From DATBFG01 sp036558645 (GTDB lineage: Bacteria > Acidobacteriota > Terriglobia > Terriglobales > Acidobacteriaceae): a stretch of DNA of 64,000 nucleotides. Every line of letters starts with the position of its first letter. The first letter of the stretch is position 1. The DNA lies in assembly GCA_036558645.1 (NCBI GenBank), contig DATBFG010000009.1:5964-69963 (forward strand), given 5' to 3'. This document shows, piece by piece, positions 44,110-53,075 of this stretch. The position numbers and the translations under genes are program-made. A model generated the notes under the pieces. The model searched no databases. It was not told where the DNA came from and worked only from the letters and a program-made list of their open reading frames with translations.

Positions 44110-45510
44110 TCAAACGCCCTCAGTGTCAGTGCGACTCTCTGATCGCCTTCGAATTCTCGCCGATATCCGCTGCCAATGGTATCGAGCGGATGCTAATCTA
44201 GGCCGCACCACCGGCAAGACATCCTGGCACAAAAACGCCTTGTAAGGTTCGTCCGGATCCATCTCGGACCAACGACTGAGAGCGACAACCCAACAGCATA
44301 CCAGCGTGAAGCCCATCGCTCCGCCCATCAATGCCAGCAGCAAAATATGTGGCGAGGATGGTTTCTCGGGCACCTGCGCTTCGTCCAGAACTTTTATGCT
44401 TGGCGTTTCTTTCGCCTCTTGCACTTTGGCCAATTCGTAGGCTTCGGTCAGCAGTTCGAACACTTTCTCATCTATCTTTGCGCGTTGATACAACTCAGCG
44501 TATCTTCGGCCCAGGATGGGCAGTTGCTTGAGGGGTGGATACAAGCTGTTGGGGTCGAGTACAGTCGCTCCCTTGTAATCCTTGCCTCCAAACTTGTTGA
44601 TTTGGTCCTGCAACTCTGCCACATGTGCTTTCAGTGCGCGGACACGAACATTCTCTGCAGTGTAAATCTGCTGGAGCTCAGTTAATTCGGACTGTGCCAC
44701 AATGAGTTCGCCTTGCAACGTCGCTGTGGCTTCAACCATCGCCTTGCTCTGGTCGTCGGGGTCGAAGGTCGAATTCCGCGATGAAAATTCACTTAGATCC
44801 TTCGCTGCTTCGTCCAATTCCTTGTGGACGACTACTAGCCGCTGCTCGAGAAACGCACGTTCTCTGGATGCGGCTGAAGTATTCACCTGAGAAAGCAAGC
44901 GGTTTAGTTCCTCCACATAGGCCTTTGCTATCTCGGTTGCGCGATTCCGGTCATGATCGGTGACCTCTATTGTGATGATGCCCGATTTCTTCGCTTCGGA
45001 AATATCAGTGTTGGCCGCCAATTCCTTGCGCGTGGCTTGATAGGTTTTGTGCCAGTAGACTTTACGCAAATCAAAGCGGTCGATGATGCGATCTGCTATG
45101 GTGCGACTGCTCAAAATACCGATGAATATCTGCCCTGGGCGTTGTGAACCCAGCAAGTCACTTACAGTTCCGGCCAGTCCGCTACTGCTGCCACTACCAA
45201 GTCCAGCATCATTCGCTCCCATCACGAGCCCAAGTATCGCCGCGCCCCCAGAAAGAGAACTGCTGTCCGGAGGCATGAGTTGAACACTGGCATCGTAACT
45301 ATTGGGAATCACCAAGGCAATTAGCAATCCGATCACAAAGCCAGCCAGAGCCGCCTTCCCAAGACGCACGCGCTCCGGCCACAATAATCTCAGAAGGGTA
45401 ATTGGGCTCCTTCTGCCCGCCTGCTCATCAACAGCCACTTGTGGCATGTCCGAGGTCAGCATTAGATCCTGATCGGCTTCCTCAAGCGATCTCCGGGTAA
45501 TAGGATTCAT
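44110..45510 (-). CDS. wzz: Polysaccharide chain-length regulator (Wzz/GNVR family)
   Basis: The 466-residue protein has a first transmembrane helix (about residues 52-72), a periplasmic region with coiled coil (about 200-320), the GNVR-like segment, and a second helix (about 395-420) preceded by EKPSSPHILLLALMGG, a Pro/Gly-rich motif common in Wzz/Wzc. No Walker ATPase or Tyr-rich tail is present, so it is a stand-alone co-polymerase, not a Wzc kinase. No separate BY-kinase or phosphatase is in view. Confidence 0.88.
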   Translation of the reverse strand: MNPITRRSLEEADQDLMLTSDMPQVAVDEQAGRRSPITLLRLLWPERVRLGKAALAGFVIGLLIALVIPNSYDASVQLMPPDSSSLSGGAAILGLVMGANDAGLGSGSSSGLAGTVSDLLGSQRPGQIFIGILSSRTIADRIIDRFDLRKVYWHKTYQATRKELAANTDISEAKKSGIITIEVTDHDRNRATEIAKAYVEELNRLLSQVNTSAASRERAFLEQRLVVVHKELDEAAKDLSEFSSRNSTFDPDDQSKAMVEATATLQGELIVAQSELTELQQIYTAENVRVRALKAHVAELQDQINKFGGKDYKGATVLDPNSLYPPLKQLPILGRRYAELYQRAKIDEKVFELLTEAYELAKVQEAKETPSIKVLDEAQVPEKPSSPHILLLALMGGAMGFTLVCCWVVALSRWSEMDPDEPYKAFLCQDVLPVVRPRLASARYHWQRISARIRRRSESRTDTEGV

Positions 45511-45570
45511 TCCGTGTCCTGAATGGAAACAAGCAGCTTGACCGGCGCTTTAGGCGCCAGAGCGGCAAAG

Positions 45571-48060
45571 CTACTTTGATCTCCACTGCGGCCAATAGGT
45601 AAACTGCACGGCCGTGGTTACATTCCTCTTCTGGTCGCTTGCCAATAGCGGAAAGCGCCAATTTTCGTATTGAACAAAAGCACTTAACCCTACTCGGTCA
45701 CTGAACACTTGGTTCCACCGAAAGCTGAAATCGTTTGTAGTGCCGCCTTCGAGGAACTTCATGTCAACTCTTTGCGCGCGATACCCCCCCTGCAGACTGC
45801 TGCGGGCCGACAACCAATACGTCAACCAAGCCTGTCCGCCAGTACCGGCGCGCCCTATCCAGCTACCAAGCAGGTTTCCGTCACTAGTGTACCCCGATCT
45901 GTAGCGGCGATCGGTATAAACGAATCCAGGTGCAAACTCGTTTTCGGTTCGGGCAGTGCGCAGTCCCTCGGCGCGAAGCTCAAGCTTAGGGACGTAGGGA
46001 ACGCGTGGCAAGTGGAGTCCAAAAGTGAATGATGGTCTCGTCGAGCCGATCGGCGAGATCTCGTCGACCACCAAGGAGTCCAGATAGAAGGTCAGCCAGT
46101 TTCGCAGACCGGGGACTTTATAGGTCAGATCAAACGCTGACAATCGTTTGCCGGGTTTCTCGGCAATATCACTTGCATGGCGATAATAGGTACGAATGAA
46201 ATTTCCCCAGGTGAAAGGCAGCCCAGGCCCGCCGAATTCAGCCGTAATACCCATCCCGAACTCGAGATTCCGGGTCGGCTTGAAGCTGATCTTTTCACCG
46301 TGCATGTAAGGCTCGGGATCGACATTCGGTCCCAAGACAGTGTTGTTATCGAAGACAAATTGCTGTCCCGACAACTGGCCTATGAAGAACTCCGCCTGAG
46401 CCGGTCCAAGGATTTTGGAAAGCAATGGGATCCGGAAGGGCTCGTCGCTATTGATTCGCAACATCATTAGTGGAGGCGCGTTATCGCTAAATAGCCATGG
46501 ACCGGATTCTCCAGGCCCGAACCAAGCGGTCTGCTTTCCGAACGAAAACTGCACATTTCCGAGCTTAAGCGCTCCGTAGCTGTCGAGCAGTTCAAATTGG
46601 CTGACCTGATCTATTCCGTTCGGCGAAGGAATGGTCCGATCTTTGTCCGCGATGGCTTGCAAAACCGGGAGAGGATATGAAGGAATCGCCGGTGCCGACT
46701 GGTATTCTCCCCGAACATAGAACGCGAATGGCCCTGCCTCGGCGTGAGTACTAAGTCCGCTAATGAAACTGGTGCCCTCCCAATACTGGCGGCCATAGTC
46801 ATTGTTAATGGTTTGTCCAAAGTGGGCACCATCTCTCAAAGGAGAACCCGAGATCGTGGTTACGCGCGTATAAACCGAATCAATATTCAATCCTAGGTTG
46901 GCGGCTCCGTCCAAACGGCTGCGCTCGACGACGAACTCGTCTGCGAGCGAGCGATAGATGCCTTGAGCTTCGGTTCCCTCGGCGTGACCCAGCCCCGCTT
47001 CTTCTGCTTCCTCCAGCATGCGGGCGCATTCCATGCGGCTCCAGGGCCGCAAGCCGAGGTAGGCCCTCCTTATGTAGCCCATTGCTGCCAGTCTCTCGAG
47101 CGATGGATAGATCCAACTATCCAGAGGGACGTATGACGACGCCATCCTCTTGGGATTGCGTGATCCGTCGGTGTGTTTGTCCTCCAGCAAATTGCCCCAG
47201 GCGCCTCCGGGAAGCGTTGAGTCATGATGTGCCCGATAAATCTGCCGGCCGAAATACCATCCCAACACGCTTCCAATGAATGCATCGCTTGGAAAGTGGT
47301 TCTGACTGGTGACGCGAGTCAATGTGACTGTAGATGCTAATCCGTATGCCAAAAATTGAGTGAGAGGCCCCGGATATTCATGGGCAACAACGCTGGCAAT
47401 CGACCATGCGGCTGCAGAATGCTCGGACGGAAACGACATGCCTCCTTGAAAAAAACCGCTACCTTGGTTGTCGGACGGCCTGGGGCGTTGCGTGATTCCC
47501 TTAAACACATAACTCACGGCTGCGCTGTTCAGCACCGCTTCGCCACTTAGTAGTCCGGTTTCTTTGAGGTGATCGTTATTGGTGAGGTGACCCCAGAGAT
47601 AGGCTCCTCCTCCGGCACCAATCAGAGAGTAAACAGCGTAGTTGGAGATATTGCTGCTTCTGTTCAGCTGGTCGGGTTTGTTAGGAACCTGCTTTGACAG
47701 CCAATCATCACTGGCAAATAGCACTCCTGTGAACCCGACAAACGGAATCAACGTTTTCTTGCTGTTGTTGTCCAAATCGAAAGGAGCCGTCCAAAATTGT
47801 TTTTGGTCCTCGACCAAATGTTGCAGAAACGGCTTTCCTAGCCTGTTTTGTGGATCAGTGCCGGGCGACAGCCAGCCGTCCGGAGAAGACGGAGAGGTGG
47901 TAGGCGCGCTGACCAGCGAGCCCGGACTCGCGGGCAAGGCATCGCTTGACTCCGCGTTTGTCTGGGCAAGAACTGGAAGTGAAGTCGCCAGCAACACGAT
48001 CATCAGACTTCTTTGTACTAGGTACATCGTGGCCCGAGATTGTTTAGAAGCTTCGTGCAA
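45571..48060 (-). CDS. Fusion of PAP2 phosphatase and Wzi-like outer-membrane barrel
   Basis: This 829-residue protein has an N-terminal signal peptide (ending VLAQ, residue ~33). Residues ~100-275 form a PAP2 phosphatase domain with all three motifs: K187-x6-RP, PSEH at 211-214 and R249-x5-H255-x3-D259. Residues ~330-829 match the Wzi/capsule assembly family: a helical start (YPSLERLAAMGYI, RMECARMLEEAE) then a large beta-barrel ending in YWPQWRSK. Wzi anchors or organises surface polysaccharide; PAP2 enzymes dephosphorylate lipid pyrophosphates such as undecaprenyl-PP. The fusion may join lipid carrier recycling or trimming to surface attachment. ATG 48060 overlaps the SLBB stop by 17 bases; ATG 48027 is an alternative. 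Confidence 0.87.
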   Translation of the reverse strand: MHEASKQSRATMYLVQRSLMIVLLATSLPVLAQTNAESSDALPASPGSLVSAPTTSPSSPDGWLSPGTDPQNRLGKPFLQHLVEDQKQFWTAPFDLDNNSKKTLIPFVGFTGVLFASDDWLSKQVPNKPDQLNRSSNISNYAVYSLIGAGGGAYLWGHLTNNDHLKETGLLSGEAVLNSAAVSYVFKGITQRPRPSDNQGSGFFQGGMSFPSEHSAAAWSIASVVAHEYPGPLTQFLAYGLASTVTLTRVTSQNHFPSDAFIGSVLGWYFGRQIYRAHHDSTLPGGAWGNLLEDKHTDGSRNPKRMASSYVPLDSWIYPSLERLAAMGYIRRAYLGLRPWSRMECARMLEEAEEAGLGHAEGTEAQGIYRSLADEFVVERSRLDGAANLGLNIDSVYTRVTTISGSPLRDGAHFGQTINNDYGRQYWEGTSFISGLSTHAEAGPFAFYVRGEYQSAPAIPSYPLPVLQAIADKDRTIPSPNGIDQVSQFELLDSYGALKLGNVQFSFGKQTAWFGPGESGPWLFSDNAPPLMMLRINSDEPFRIPLLSKILGPAQAEFFIGQLSGQQFVFDNNTVLGPNVDPEPYMHGEKISFKPTRNLEFGMGITAEFGGPGLPFTWGNFIRTYYRHASDIAEKPGKRLSAFDLTYKVPGLRNWLTFYLDSLVVDEISPIGSTRPSFTFGLHLPRVPYVPKLELRAEGLRTARTENEFAPGFVYTDRRYRSGYTSDGNLLGSWIGRAGTGGQAWLTYWLSARSSLQGGYRAQRVDMKFLEGGTTNDFSFRWNQVFSDRVGLSAFVQYENWRFPLLASDQKRNVTTAVQFTYWPQWRSK

Positions 48061-51000
48061 CCTGCGTCGAGATACCTACGTAGTAGGCGATTTGGGCTAT
48101 CTGTAGCACGGTCTTCCAGCGCGCGTTCGTGCTGAATCCCTTCTCTGGAACGAGAACCATGTCCCCGGCTTGCAGCGTAGCGTCCTCCACTGAACCTGTG
48201 AACAGGCCGCCTTTGCCGGCAACCACCGAGCCATCCGCCCGGATGACGAACATCGCACCCTTATTCGCGAAGTTGGTTGGTCCGCCAGCCTGCTTCAAAT
48301 ACCAGCCCGCGCTCTTGCCGGGTTTATAGCTCACCGCTGTTGGGTTGTAGACAGAACCATCCACCATTACGGCATTCGGCTTCTTGGGGATATATAGAAT
48401 GTCTCCGTCTCTAACCTGCAGGTCGGAGGCGCCATTGGTCCATTCCTCAGTCTTTTGAGAAATATGGATCACCAACCGTCCGCCAGGCGGTGTATCGCGG
48501 AGCCGTTCAAGGGTAGCCTGCCATTGCATCAAGGCCGCATCCTGGGCGAGTTTGTCATCCGGACTTTGGATTGTGGCCGACTTGATAGTCGGTCCCTGAT
48601 CTTGAGTCTGCCGAATCAATTCCGCACGATTCTTTTCTTGCATCTCGCGGACTTGCACTCGCTGGAAGATCGAGCCGTACGGATAAGCTTCCGCCCGGAA
48701 CCCACCGGCGCGAGCGATGATGGAACTCAAACGTTCGCCTTCGCGAATGCCGTAGGTACCCGGATGAACCACTTCGCCTTCGACCTTGATCGTTGCGCCC
48801 ACGTCCTTCCAACCGGTCAGTTGGCGAATTGTCAACACATCACCGTCTCTCAGCCTGACGTCTGTATCCGGTTCGCCGGCTAATGCCTTGCCGATCTCCA
48901 CCGTCTTGTATTCGCCGACAACCTTCTGTCCGCCTTCTACGGTGTACCGCGTGAGGTCGGCCGCGTCGGTGAAAGCCCCTCTCTTGAGTCCTCCGGCAAC
49001 CTTTACCAATTCAGCTGCACTCATCTGCTGTCCCAGCGGATACTTCCCCGGTCGGGACACTTCGCCTTCGATCTTCACGGTGGGAGGATCGGTCTTCGTC
49101 ATATTTTTGTGGATGAAGATTCGGTCCTTGGGTGTGAGCAGAATGTTGGAGACTGAGTCTCCATCCAGAGCCTTGGCGAGATTGACATCCAGAACCTTGA
49201 GCTTCCCGTCTTCGGTTCGTCGGAAAACCTGGGCATCATCAAGGAGGGCATCCGGCGTCGCGCCACCGGCAAGGTATACGGCGTCACGCAAATATGTAGC
49301 ACCGTTTGTCACGTGGTCGCCAGGATCACGCACTTCTCCGCTCACCGTGATGACCGGCGCATCCTCAAAATCGAACCGGCCAAAAACTCGAATGGTGTCG
49401 AATGGCTTTAGAGTAACGTCCTGTTCTTTACCCGCGAGCGCACTTTCGAGATTGAACGCGATCACCGTCGGAGTGTAGTCAGGAGCTTGCAGACGGATGA
49501 TTTCCGCATGTTTCTTGTACGGCTCGGGAAGCAGGTCAGAGTAAGACTTGATCAAATCGGTGACCTTCATCCCGTCCTGGTACGCGTACTTTCCGGGACG
49601 GAACACGTGTCCATCCAGGTAGACGGTACGATCCGCAAACGGAACGATTGGAGAGATCTTGACATCGTCTCCGTCCTGAATCTTGAAGTCCTCGAGTTTT
49701 TTGGTGACTGCTTCCTGGTTGTTGAGCTCTGGAATATCGAGCCTCAACATCGTCCGGCTCTGGTGAGCCTCGACTCTCTCCACGTCCACGTTGCGCAGAG
49801 TGCCAGAGGCAAGTACACCACCGGCGAGTTCCAAAACCTGGGCAAGGTTAGCTTCGCCATTCAGTTCATAGATCGCCGGACGTCGCACCATCCCCTGTAT
49901 TTTCACTTCCGGACCAATAGGTGGAACCATGATGGTGTCGCCCGGCTCAAGGTGTTGTATGTCCGCTCGCACTCCGTGCAGCAGGAGATCGTAGACATCT
50001 ATGGTTTGCACCAATTGCTTACCACGATAGAGCTTCAGAATGCGCATGGATCCGCGCGATGTAGGTCCACCCGCAAGGTAAACGGCATTCAGAGGCGTCG
50101 ACAGAGAACTCACGTCGTACGCACCGCCACGCTGAACATCTCCCACGACGTAAACGCGCACGGTGCGGAGACGCGCCAGTGAGACGTCCGCGTCAACATC
50201 TCGGAATTGTGTCCGCAGCGTGGATTGAACGAGACGCTGCACATCACCGAGATTTCGTCCGGCCACTTGGACTGAACCAACCTCGGGGAGCGCCAACCGG
50301 CCGTCGCGATCCACAACGCGCATAAGACTGTCGGAATACCCACCGAACATTTCTATCTTCAGGCCATCACCCGGGCCGACAACGTATTCTGGCCCAGCTG
50401 GAACATCCATTGGCAGCTCGTCGAAGTTCCCTGTTCCGTTTGTGAAAATGTCCGCCCCAAAACGTTGAAGCATGGGCGAACGACGTGAATACTGCGAGTA
50501 CATGTCATAGAGCGAAGGAACGTCGGCGTAGGGATTGGGCCGCCGCTGCAAAATCGGCCGTGTCGGATATTCCGGCAGCGGCGGAAAACCTGTAGTTGGC
50601 TGCTGTGGCAGACTGGCCATCGTGGTCGTCTGTTGTGGGACCGTTCCTAAACCCCGATTCGATATCAGATCGGAAAGCGAAAGCCCCATCCCCATGGTTG
50701 ACGAACCAAACGAGGACGAGTTCGAGCTGGCATAACGGCTGGCCAGATCGCTCAAGCTACTTGCCCCCCCACTGAGCGGATTCGAACTTCCTCCCAACTG
50801 CTGCGTGGAACTGGCGCTGAGCAATTGCGGAAGATCCTCCGGCCGAATTCGCGTCATCGAACTGCCGGGATCCATGTTTTCGTAGTAGTTCCCTGCTCCC
50901 GATTGCATCTGCGATGCCATCATCAGGCGACGAGGATCCTGTGTCGGAAGGTTCTGCGGGCTGGTTTGAGGCGGCAATGTCTGTTGCGGATTTATTGTCG

Positions 51001-51670
51001 ATGGAACCTGGCCAGGTATTTGCGGCGGTTGAGTGTTGACAGAGGTGAGTGCATTTTGTGTCTGGTTCTGATCGAACAGCTGTATCGGACAGTTCAAGAA
51101 CAGATTGTCTTCATGCTTGGCCCAATAGATTTGCTCCTGCGAGGAGTGTGGGGAAAGAGGATCTGTCTGTCCATTCGGCTTCTGTATTGCATCAAGCGTA
51201 GTGGTCGGCTGCGGTGGACCAGATAGTTGACCATATAAGAGACAATTGCGGTACAACTCGTCTCGGGACGGCTTGGCCTTTATATAGTAACGGTCTTCGA
51301 TCTCCCGCGTCGCCACGATACGCACATTGTGATCTTCCTGTAGCAAGCGAAAGACAGCATCGTCCGTGAGGTCCTCGGGATCGAGTAATCTTCCCTGCTC
51401 GTAGGCCTTCCTCACCAGTGCCTTCTTGACCTGAAGCATCAGGCCATCTTCATCGCGCAGTATTGAAATGATCTTGTCAGCGGACAGCGCGACTAATTGT
51501 TCAGCCTCAAGCTCTGCGCGTGAATCCGGGACATCGAGCGCGGTCTTCTGCTGCTGGTAGGGGCCGATGTATTGACCCACATTCTGTCCAAGGCTCGCTG
51601 TGGCGCCTGCCCCAATCAGCAAGAACGCCAAAATGGCGGAATGAAAGAAACGCAATCGAGAGTTGCCCAT
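48044..51670 (-). CDS. Polysaccharide export protein with multiple SLBB domains (Wza-like)
   Basis: This very long product (about 1,208 residues) has a signal peptide (MGNSRLRFFHSAILAF...), a Gln/Pro/Ser-rich unstructured part (about 150-400), a polysaccharide export domain (about 430-510; YVVGPGDGLKIEMFGGYSDS) and then a run of about six SLBB/beta-grasp repeats marked by repeated VxGxVxxPGxY forms (VRRPAIYEL, VSGEVRDPGDH, IEGEVSRPGKYP, VEGEVVHPGTYG). Typical Wza is ~380 residues with two SLBB repeats, so this is an enlarged form. It likely makes the periplasmic/outer-membrane export channel. I prefer the start at 51670 for its signal peptide and because a likely promoter element overlaps the alternative ATG at 51721. 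Confidence 0.87.
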   Translation of the reverse strand: MGNSRLRFFHSAILAFLLIGAGATASLGQNVGQYIGPYQQQKTALDVPDSRAELEAEQLVALSADKIISILRDEDGLMLQVKKALVRKAYEQGRLLDPEDLTDDAVFRLLQEDHNVRIVATREIEDRYYIKAKPSRDELYRNCLLYGQLSGPPQPTTTLDAIQKPNGQTDPLSPHSSQEQIYWAKHEDNLFLNCPIQLFDQNQTQNALTSVNTQPPQIPGQVPSTINPQQTLPPQTSPQNLPTQDPRRLMMASQMQSGAGNYYENMDPGSSMTRIRPEDLPQLLSASSTQQLGGSSNPLSGGASSLSDLASRYASSNSSSFGSSTMGMGLSLSDLISNRGLGTVPQQTTTMASLPQQPTTGFPPLPEYPTRPILQRRPNPYADVPSLYDMYSQYSRRSPMLQRFGADIFTNGTGNFDELPMDVPAGPEYVVGPGDGLKIEMFGGYSDSLMRVVDRDGRLALPEVGSVQVAGRNLGDVQRLVQSTLRTQFRDVDADVSLARLRTVRVYVVGDVQRGGAYDVSSLSTPLNAVYLAGGPTSRGSMRILKLYRGKQLVQTIDVYDLLLHGVRADIQHLEPGDTIMVPPIGPEVKIQGMVRRPAIYELNGEANLAQVLELAGGVLASGTLRNVDVERVEAHQSRTMLRLDIPELNNQEAVTKKLEDFKIQDGDDVKISPIVPFADRTVYLDGHVFRPGKYAYQDGMKVTDLIKSYSDLLPEPYKKHAEIIRLQAPDYTPTVIAFNLESALAGKEQDVTLKPFDTIRVFGRFDFEDAPVITVSGEVRDPGDHVTNGATYLRDAVYLAGGATPDALLDDAQVFRRTEDGKLKVLDVNLAKALDGDSVSNILLTPKDRIFIHKNMTKTDPPTVKIEGEVSRPGKYPLGQQMSAAELVKVAGGLKRGAFTDAADLTRYTVEGGQKVVGEYKTVEIGKALAGEPDTDVRLRDGDVLTIRQLTGWKDVGATIKVEGEVVHPGTYGIREGERLSSIIARAGGFRAEAYPYGSIFQRVQVREMQEKNRAELIRQTQDQGPTIKSATIQSPDDKLAQDAALMQWQATLERLRDTPPGGRLVIHISQKTEEWTNGASDLQVRDGDILYIPKKPNAVMVDGSVYNPTAVSYKPGKSAGWYLKQAGGPTNFANKGAMFVIRADGSVVAGKGGLFTGSVEDATLQAGDMVLVPEKGFSTNARWKTVLQIAQIAYYVGISTQVARSF

Positions 51671-51722
51671 AGGTTTGTACCGATTTTCGGGGGATTTATC
51701 TATTTTGTAAGGGAGCTGCATG

Positions 51723-51735
51723 CCACAATGTCAAA
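51723..51735 (-). promoter_or_regulatory. Shared 13-base promoter-like motif, copy 2
   Basis: On the minus strand this reads TTTGACATTGTGG and contains a consensus TTGACA (complement of 51729-51734). A weak -10 (TTACAA or TACAAA) follows 18-19 bases on. It would drive the export gene and the locus downstream. The same 13-mer occurs at 29280-29292. Confidence 0.4.
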
Positions 51736-51828
51736 TTTTTGCAAAATATCGCAAAGCTCCGCTCTCTCACTTACAAGGTTCTCGTGAGCTAACCTTTTGA
51801 AAGAAACTGAGGTGCAGTCAAATCAAGG

Positions 51829-52230
51829 CTAATTTGCCTTGGGCCGAGCTATCACCTCTGAGGGCCGCAAAACAAAAACTCGTCCGCGAAGCGTATTCAG
51901 GATTCCCTCTTCCGACGTCTCCACGCGGTTCGAACGAATATCGAGATTCGCCCAATAAAAGATGCTGCTATTGTGCTCCGTCGCCAGGGCCAAGATCTTT
52001 AGCTGCGGAAAGCGATCTAACAGCAAGTCGCAAATGTGCGGTCGTTCGCCCGATTCGTCCAAACTGATGATGAGAAAGTCGGGGTGGGACTGGGAGACCG
52101 TTTCCATGATCGCCGCCAAGTCTTCCATCACCCCTACTACTTCGATATCCGATTGATCGCTGATCGTGGCCAGCACGAGCTCGCGCATCAAACGCGGTTG
52201 ATTCGCGATGAGAACTTTGACTCTTTGCAC
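51829..52230 (-). CDS. Stand-alone receiver-like protein without output domain
   Basis: About 133 residues from GTG 52230, which has an AGGGGGG site 3-4 bases upstream; an ATG at 52284 would add 18 residues. The sequence follows a receiver fold: VKVLIANQPRLMRELVL, VVGVMEDL, and PDFLIISLDESG with D58 at the phospho-acceptor place. The usual acidic pair after beta-1 is Ala-Asn here, so metal-dependent phosphorylation is doubtful. No DNA-binding domain follows. It lies between a NarL-type regulator and the exopolysaccharide genes, all on the same strand. Confidence 0.68.
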   Translation of the reverse strand: MQRVKVLIANQPRLMRELVLATISDQSDIEVVGVMEDLAAIMETVSQSHPDFLIISLDESGERPHICDLLLDRFPQLKILALATEHNSSIFYWANLDIRSNRVETSEEGILNTLRGRVFVLRPSEVIARPKAN

Positions 52231-52406
52231 AGCCCCCCCTGCGCCCCACAGTATGACGATCCCGTGGGAAAAGAACAGGTTCAAAACAGAACTCGTTTTC
52301 GATGAACACAGTACTGACCTTTTTCAGTTTCAAGAAGTGCGAACGTACTAGTACCTTCACTGCAAAGTACCCATGAGTACCTAATGATGAAAAGGAAAAC
52401 AGGAAG

Positions 52407-53075
52407 TCAGGAAACCCAACCTTGAATCCGGCACACCTCGACTACCGCGAGTCGGTCGCTCGCTCCCACTTTCCTGAGCATGCGATGTACATGATTTTTC
52501 ACCGTCTGTTCGGCGACATTCAGCTGGCTAGCGATTTCCTTGTTTGTTAAACCCTGGCCAATCATTTTAACGAGTTGCTGCTCACGTCGAGTCAGCCCGA
52601 GTTGCTGCCTCAGCTGAAAACTTGGCAGCTCTCGGGGCTGTTGCGAAACGTAGTCAAACAGGCTAAGGCACAGGCTGGGGGGACAAACCGCCTCATTATT
52701 CATCACCGCGCGTACGGCGGCCGCAACTTCTAGCGCTGAGGCATCCTTGAGAACATATCCGACGACGCCTTCGCGAACCGAACGCAAGAAAATCTCACGG
52801 TTAGGTTCCATGCCGATCAGCACGACCTTAAGTCCTGGCACGAGACGTCGGAGCTCCGGGATGAATCCCAAATCCGCTAGCGCGAAGGGCATGCAGTCAA
52901 ACAGGAGAACCTGAGGAGAGGCCTCTGCAACCTGACTAATGACCTCGGGAAAGAACGGGGCTGATCCCACTACACGAATGTCAATCTTCTTGTTGAGGAT
53001 ACGGGTAAGCGCTTCCCGCAACAGCCGGTTTTCGGCTAGAAGAAAAACGTCGATGCCACAGGCAACCGAAGACAT
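52407..53075 (-). CDS. NarL/LuxR-type response regulator
   Basis: The 222-residue protein has a receiver domain (about residues 7-125) with D60 at the phosphorylation site (LLFDC) and a C-terminal LuxR helix-turn-helix (about 155-218): LTRREQQLVKMIGQGLTNKEIA, QTVKNHVHRMLRK and VGASDRLAVVE. The acidic pocket after beta-1 is reduced (LLAENR). As the first gene ahead of a one-directional polysaccharide locus it is a good candidate for its regulator. A partner kinase is not adjacent; the kinase at 62 kb is of the HisKA_3 class that typically pairs with NarL regulators, but 9 kb away. Confidence 0.87.
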   Translation of the reverse strand: MSSVACGIDVFLLAENRLLREALTRILNKKIDIRVVGSAPFFPEVISQVAEASPQVLLFDCMPFALADLGFIPELRRLVPGLKVVLIGMEPNREIFLRSVREGVVGYVLKDASALEVAAAVRAVMNNEAVCPPSLCLSLFDYVSQQPRELPSFQLRQQLGLTRREQQLVKMIGQGLTNKEIASQLNVAEQTVKNHVHRMLRKVGASDRLAVVEVCRIQGWVS

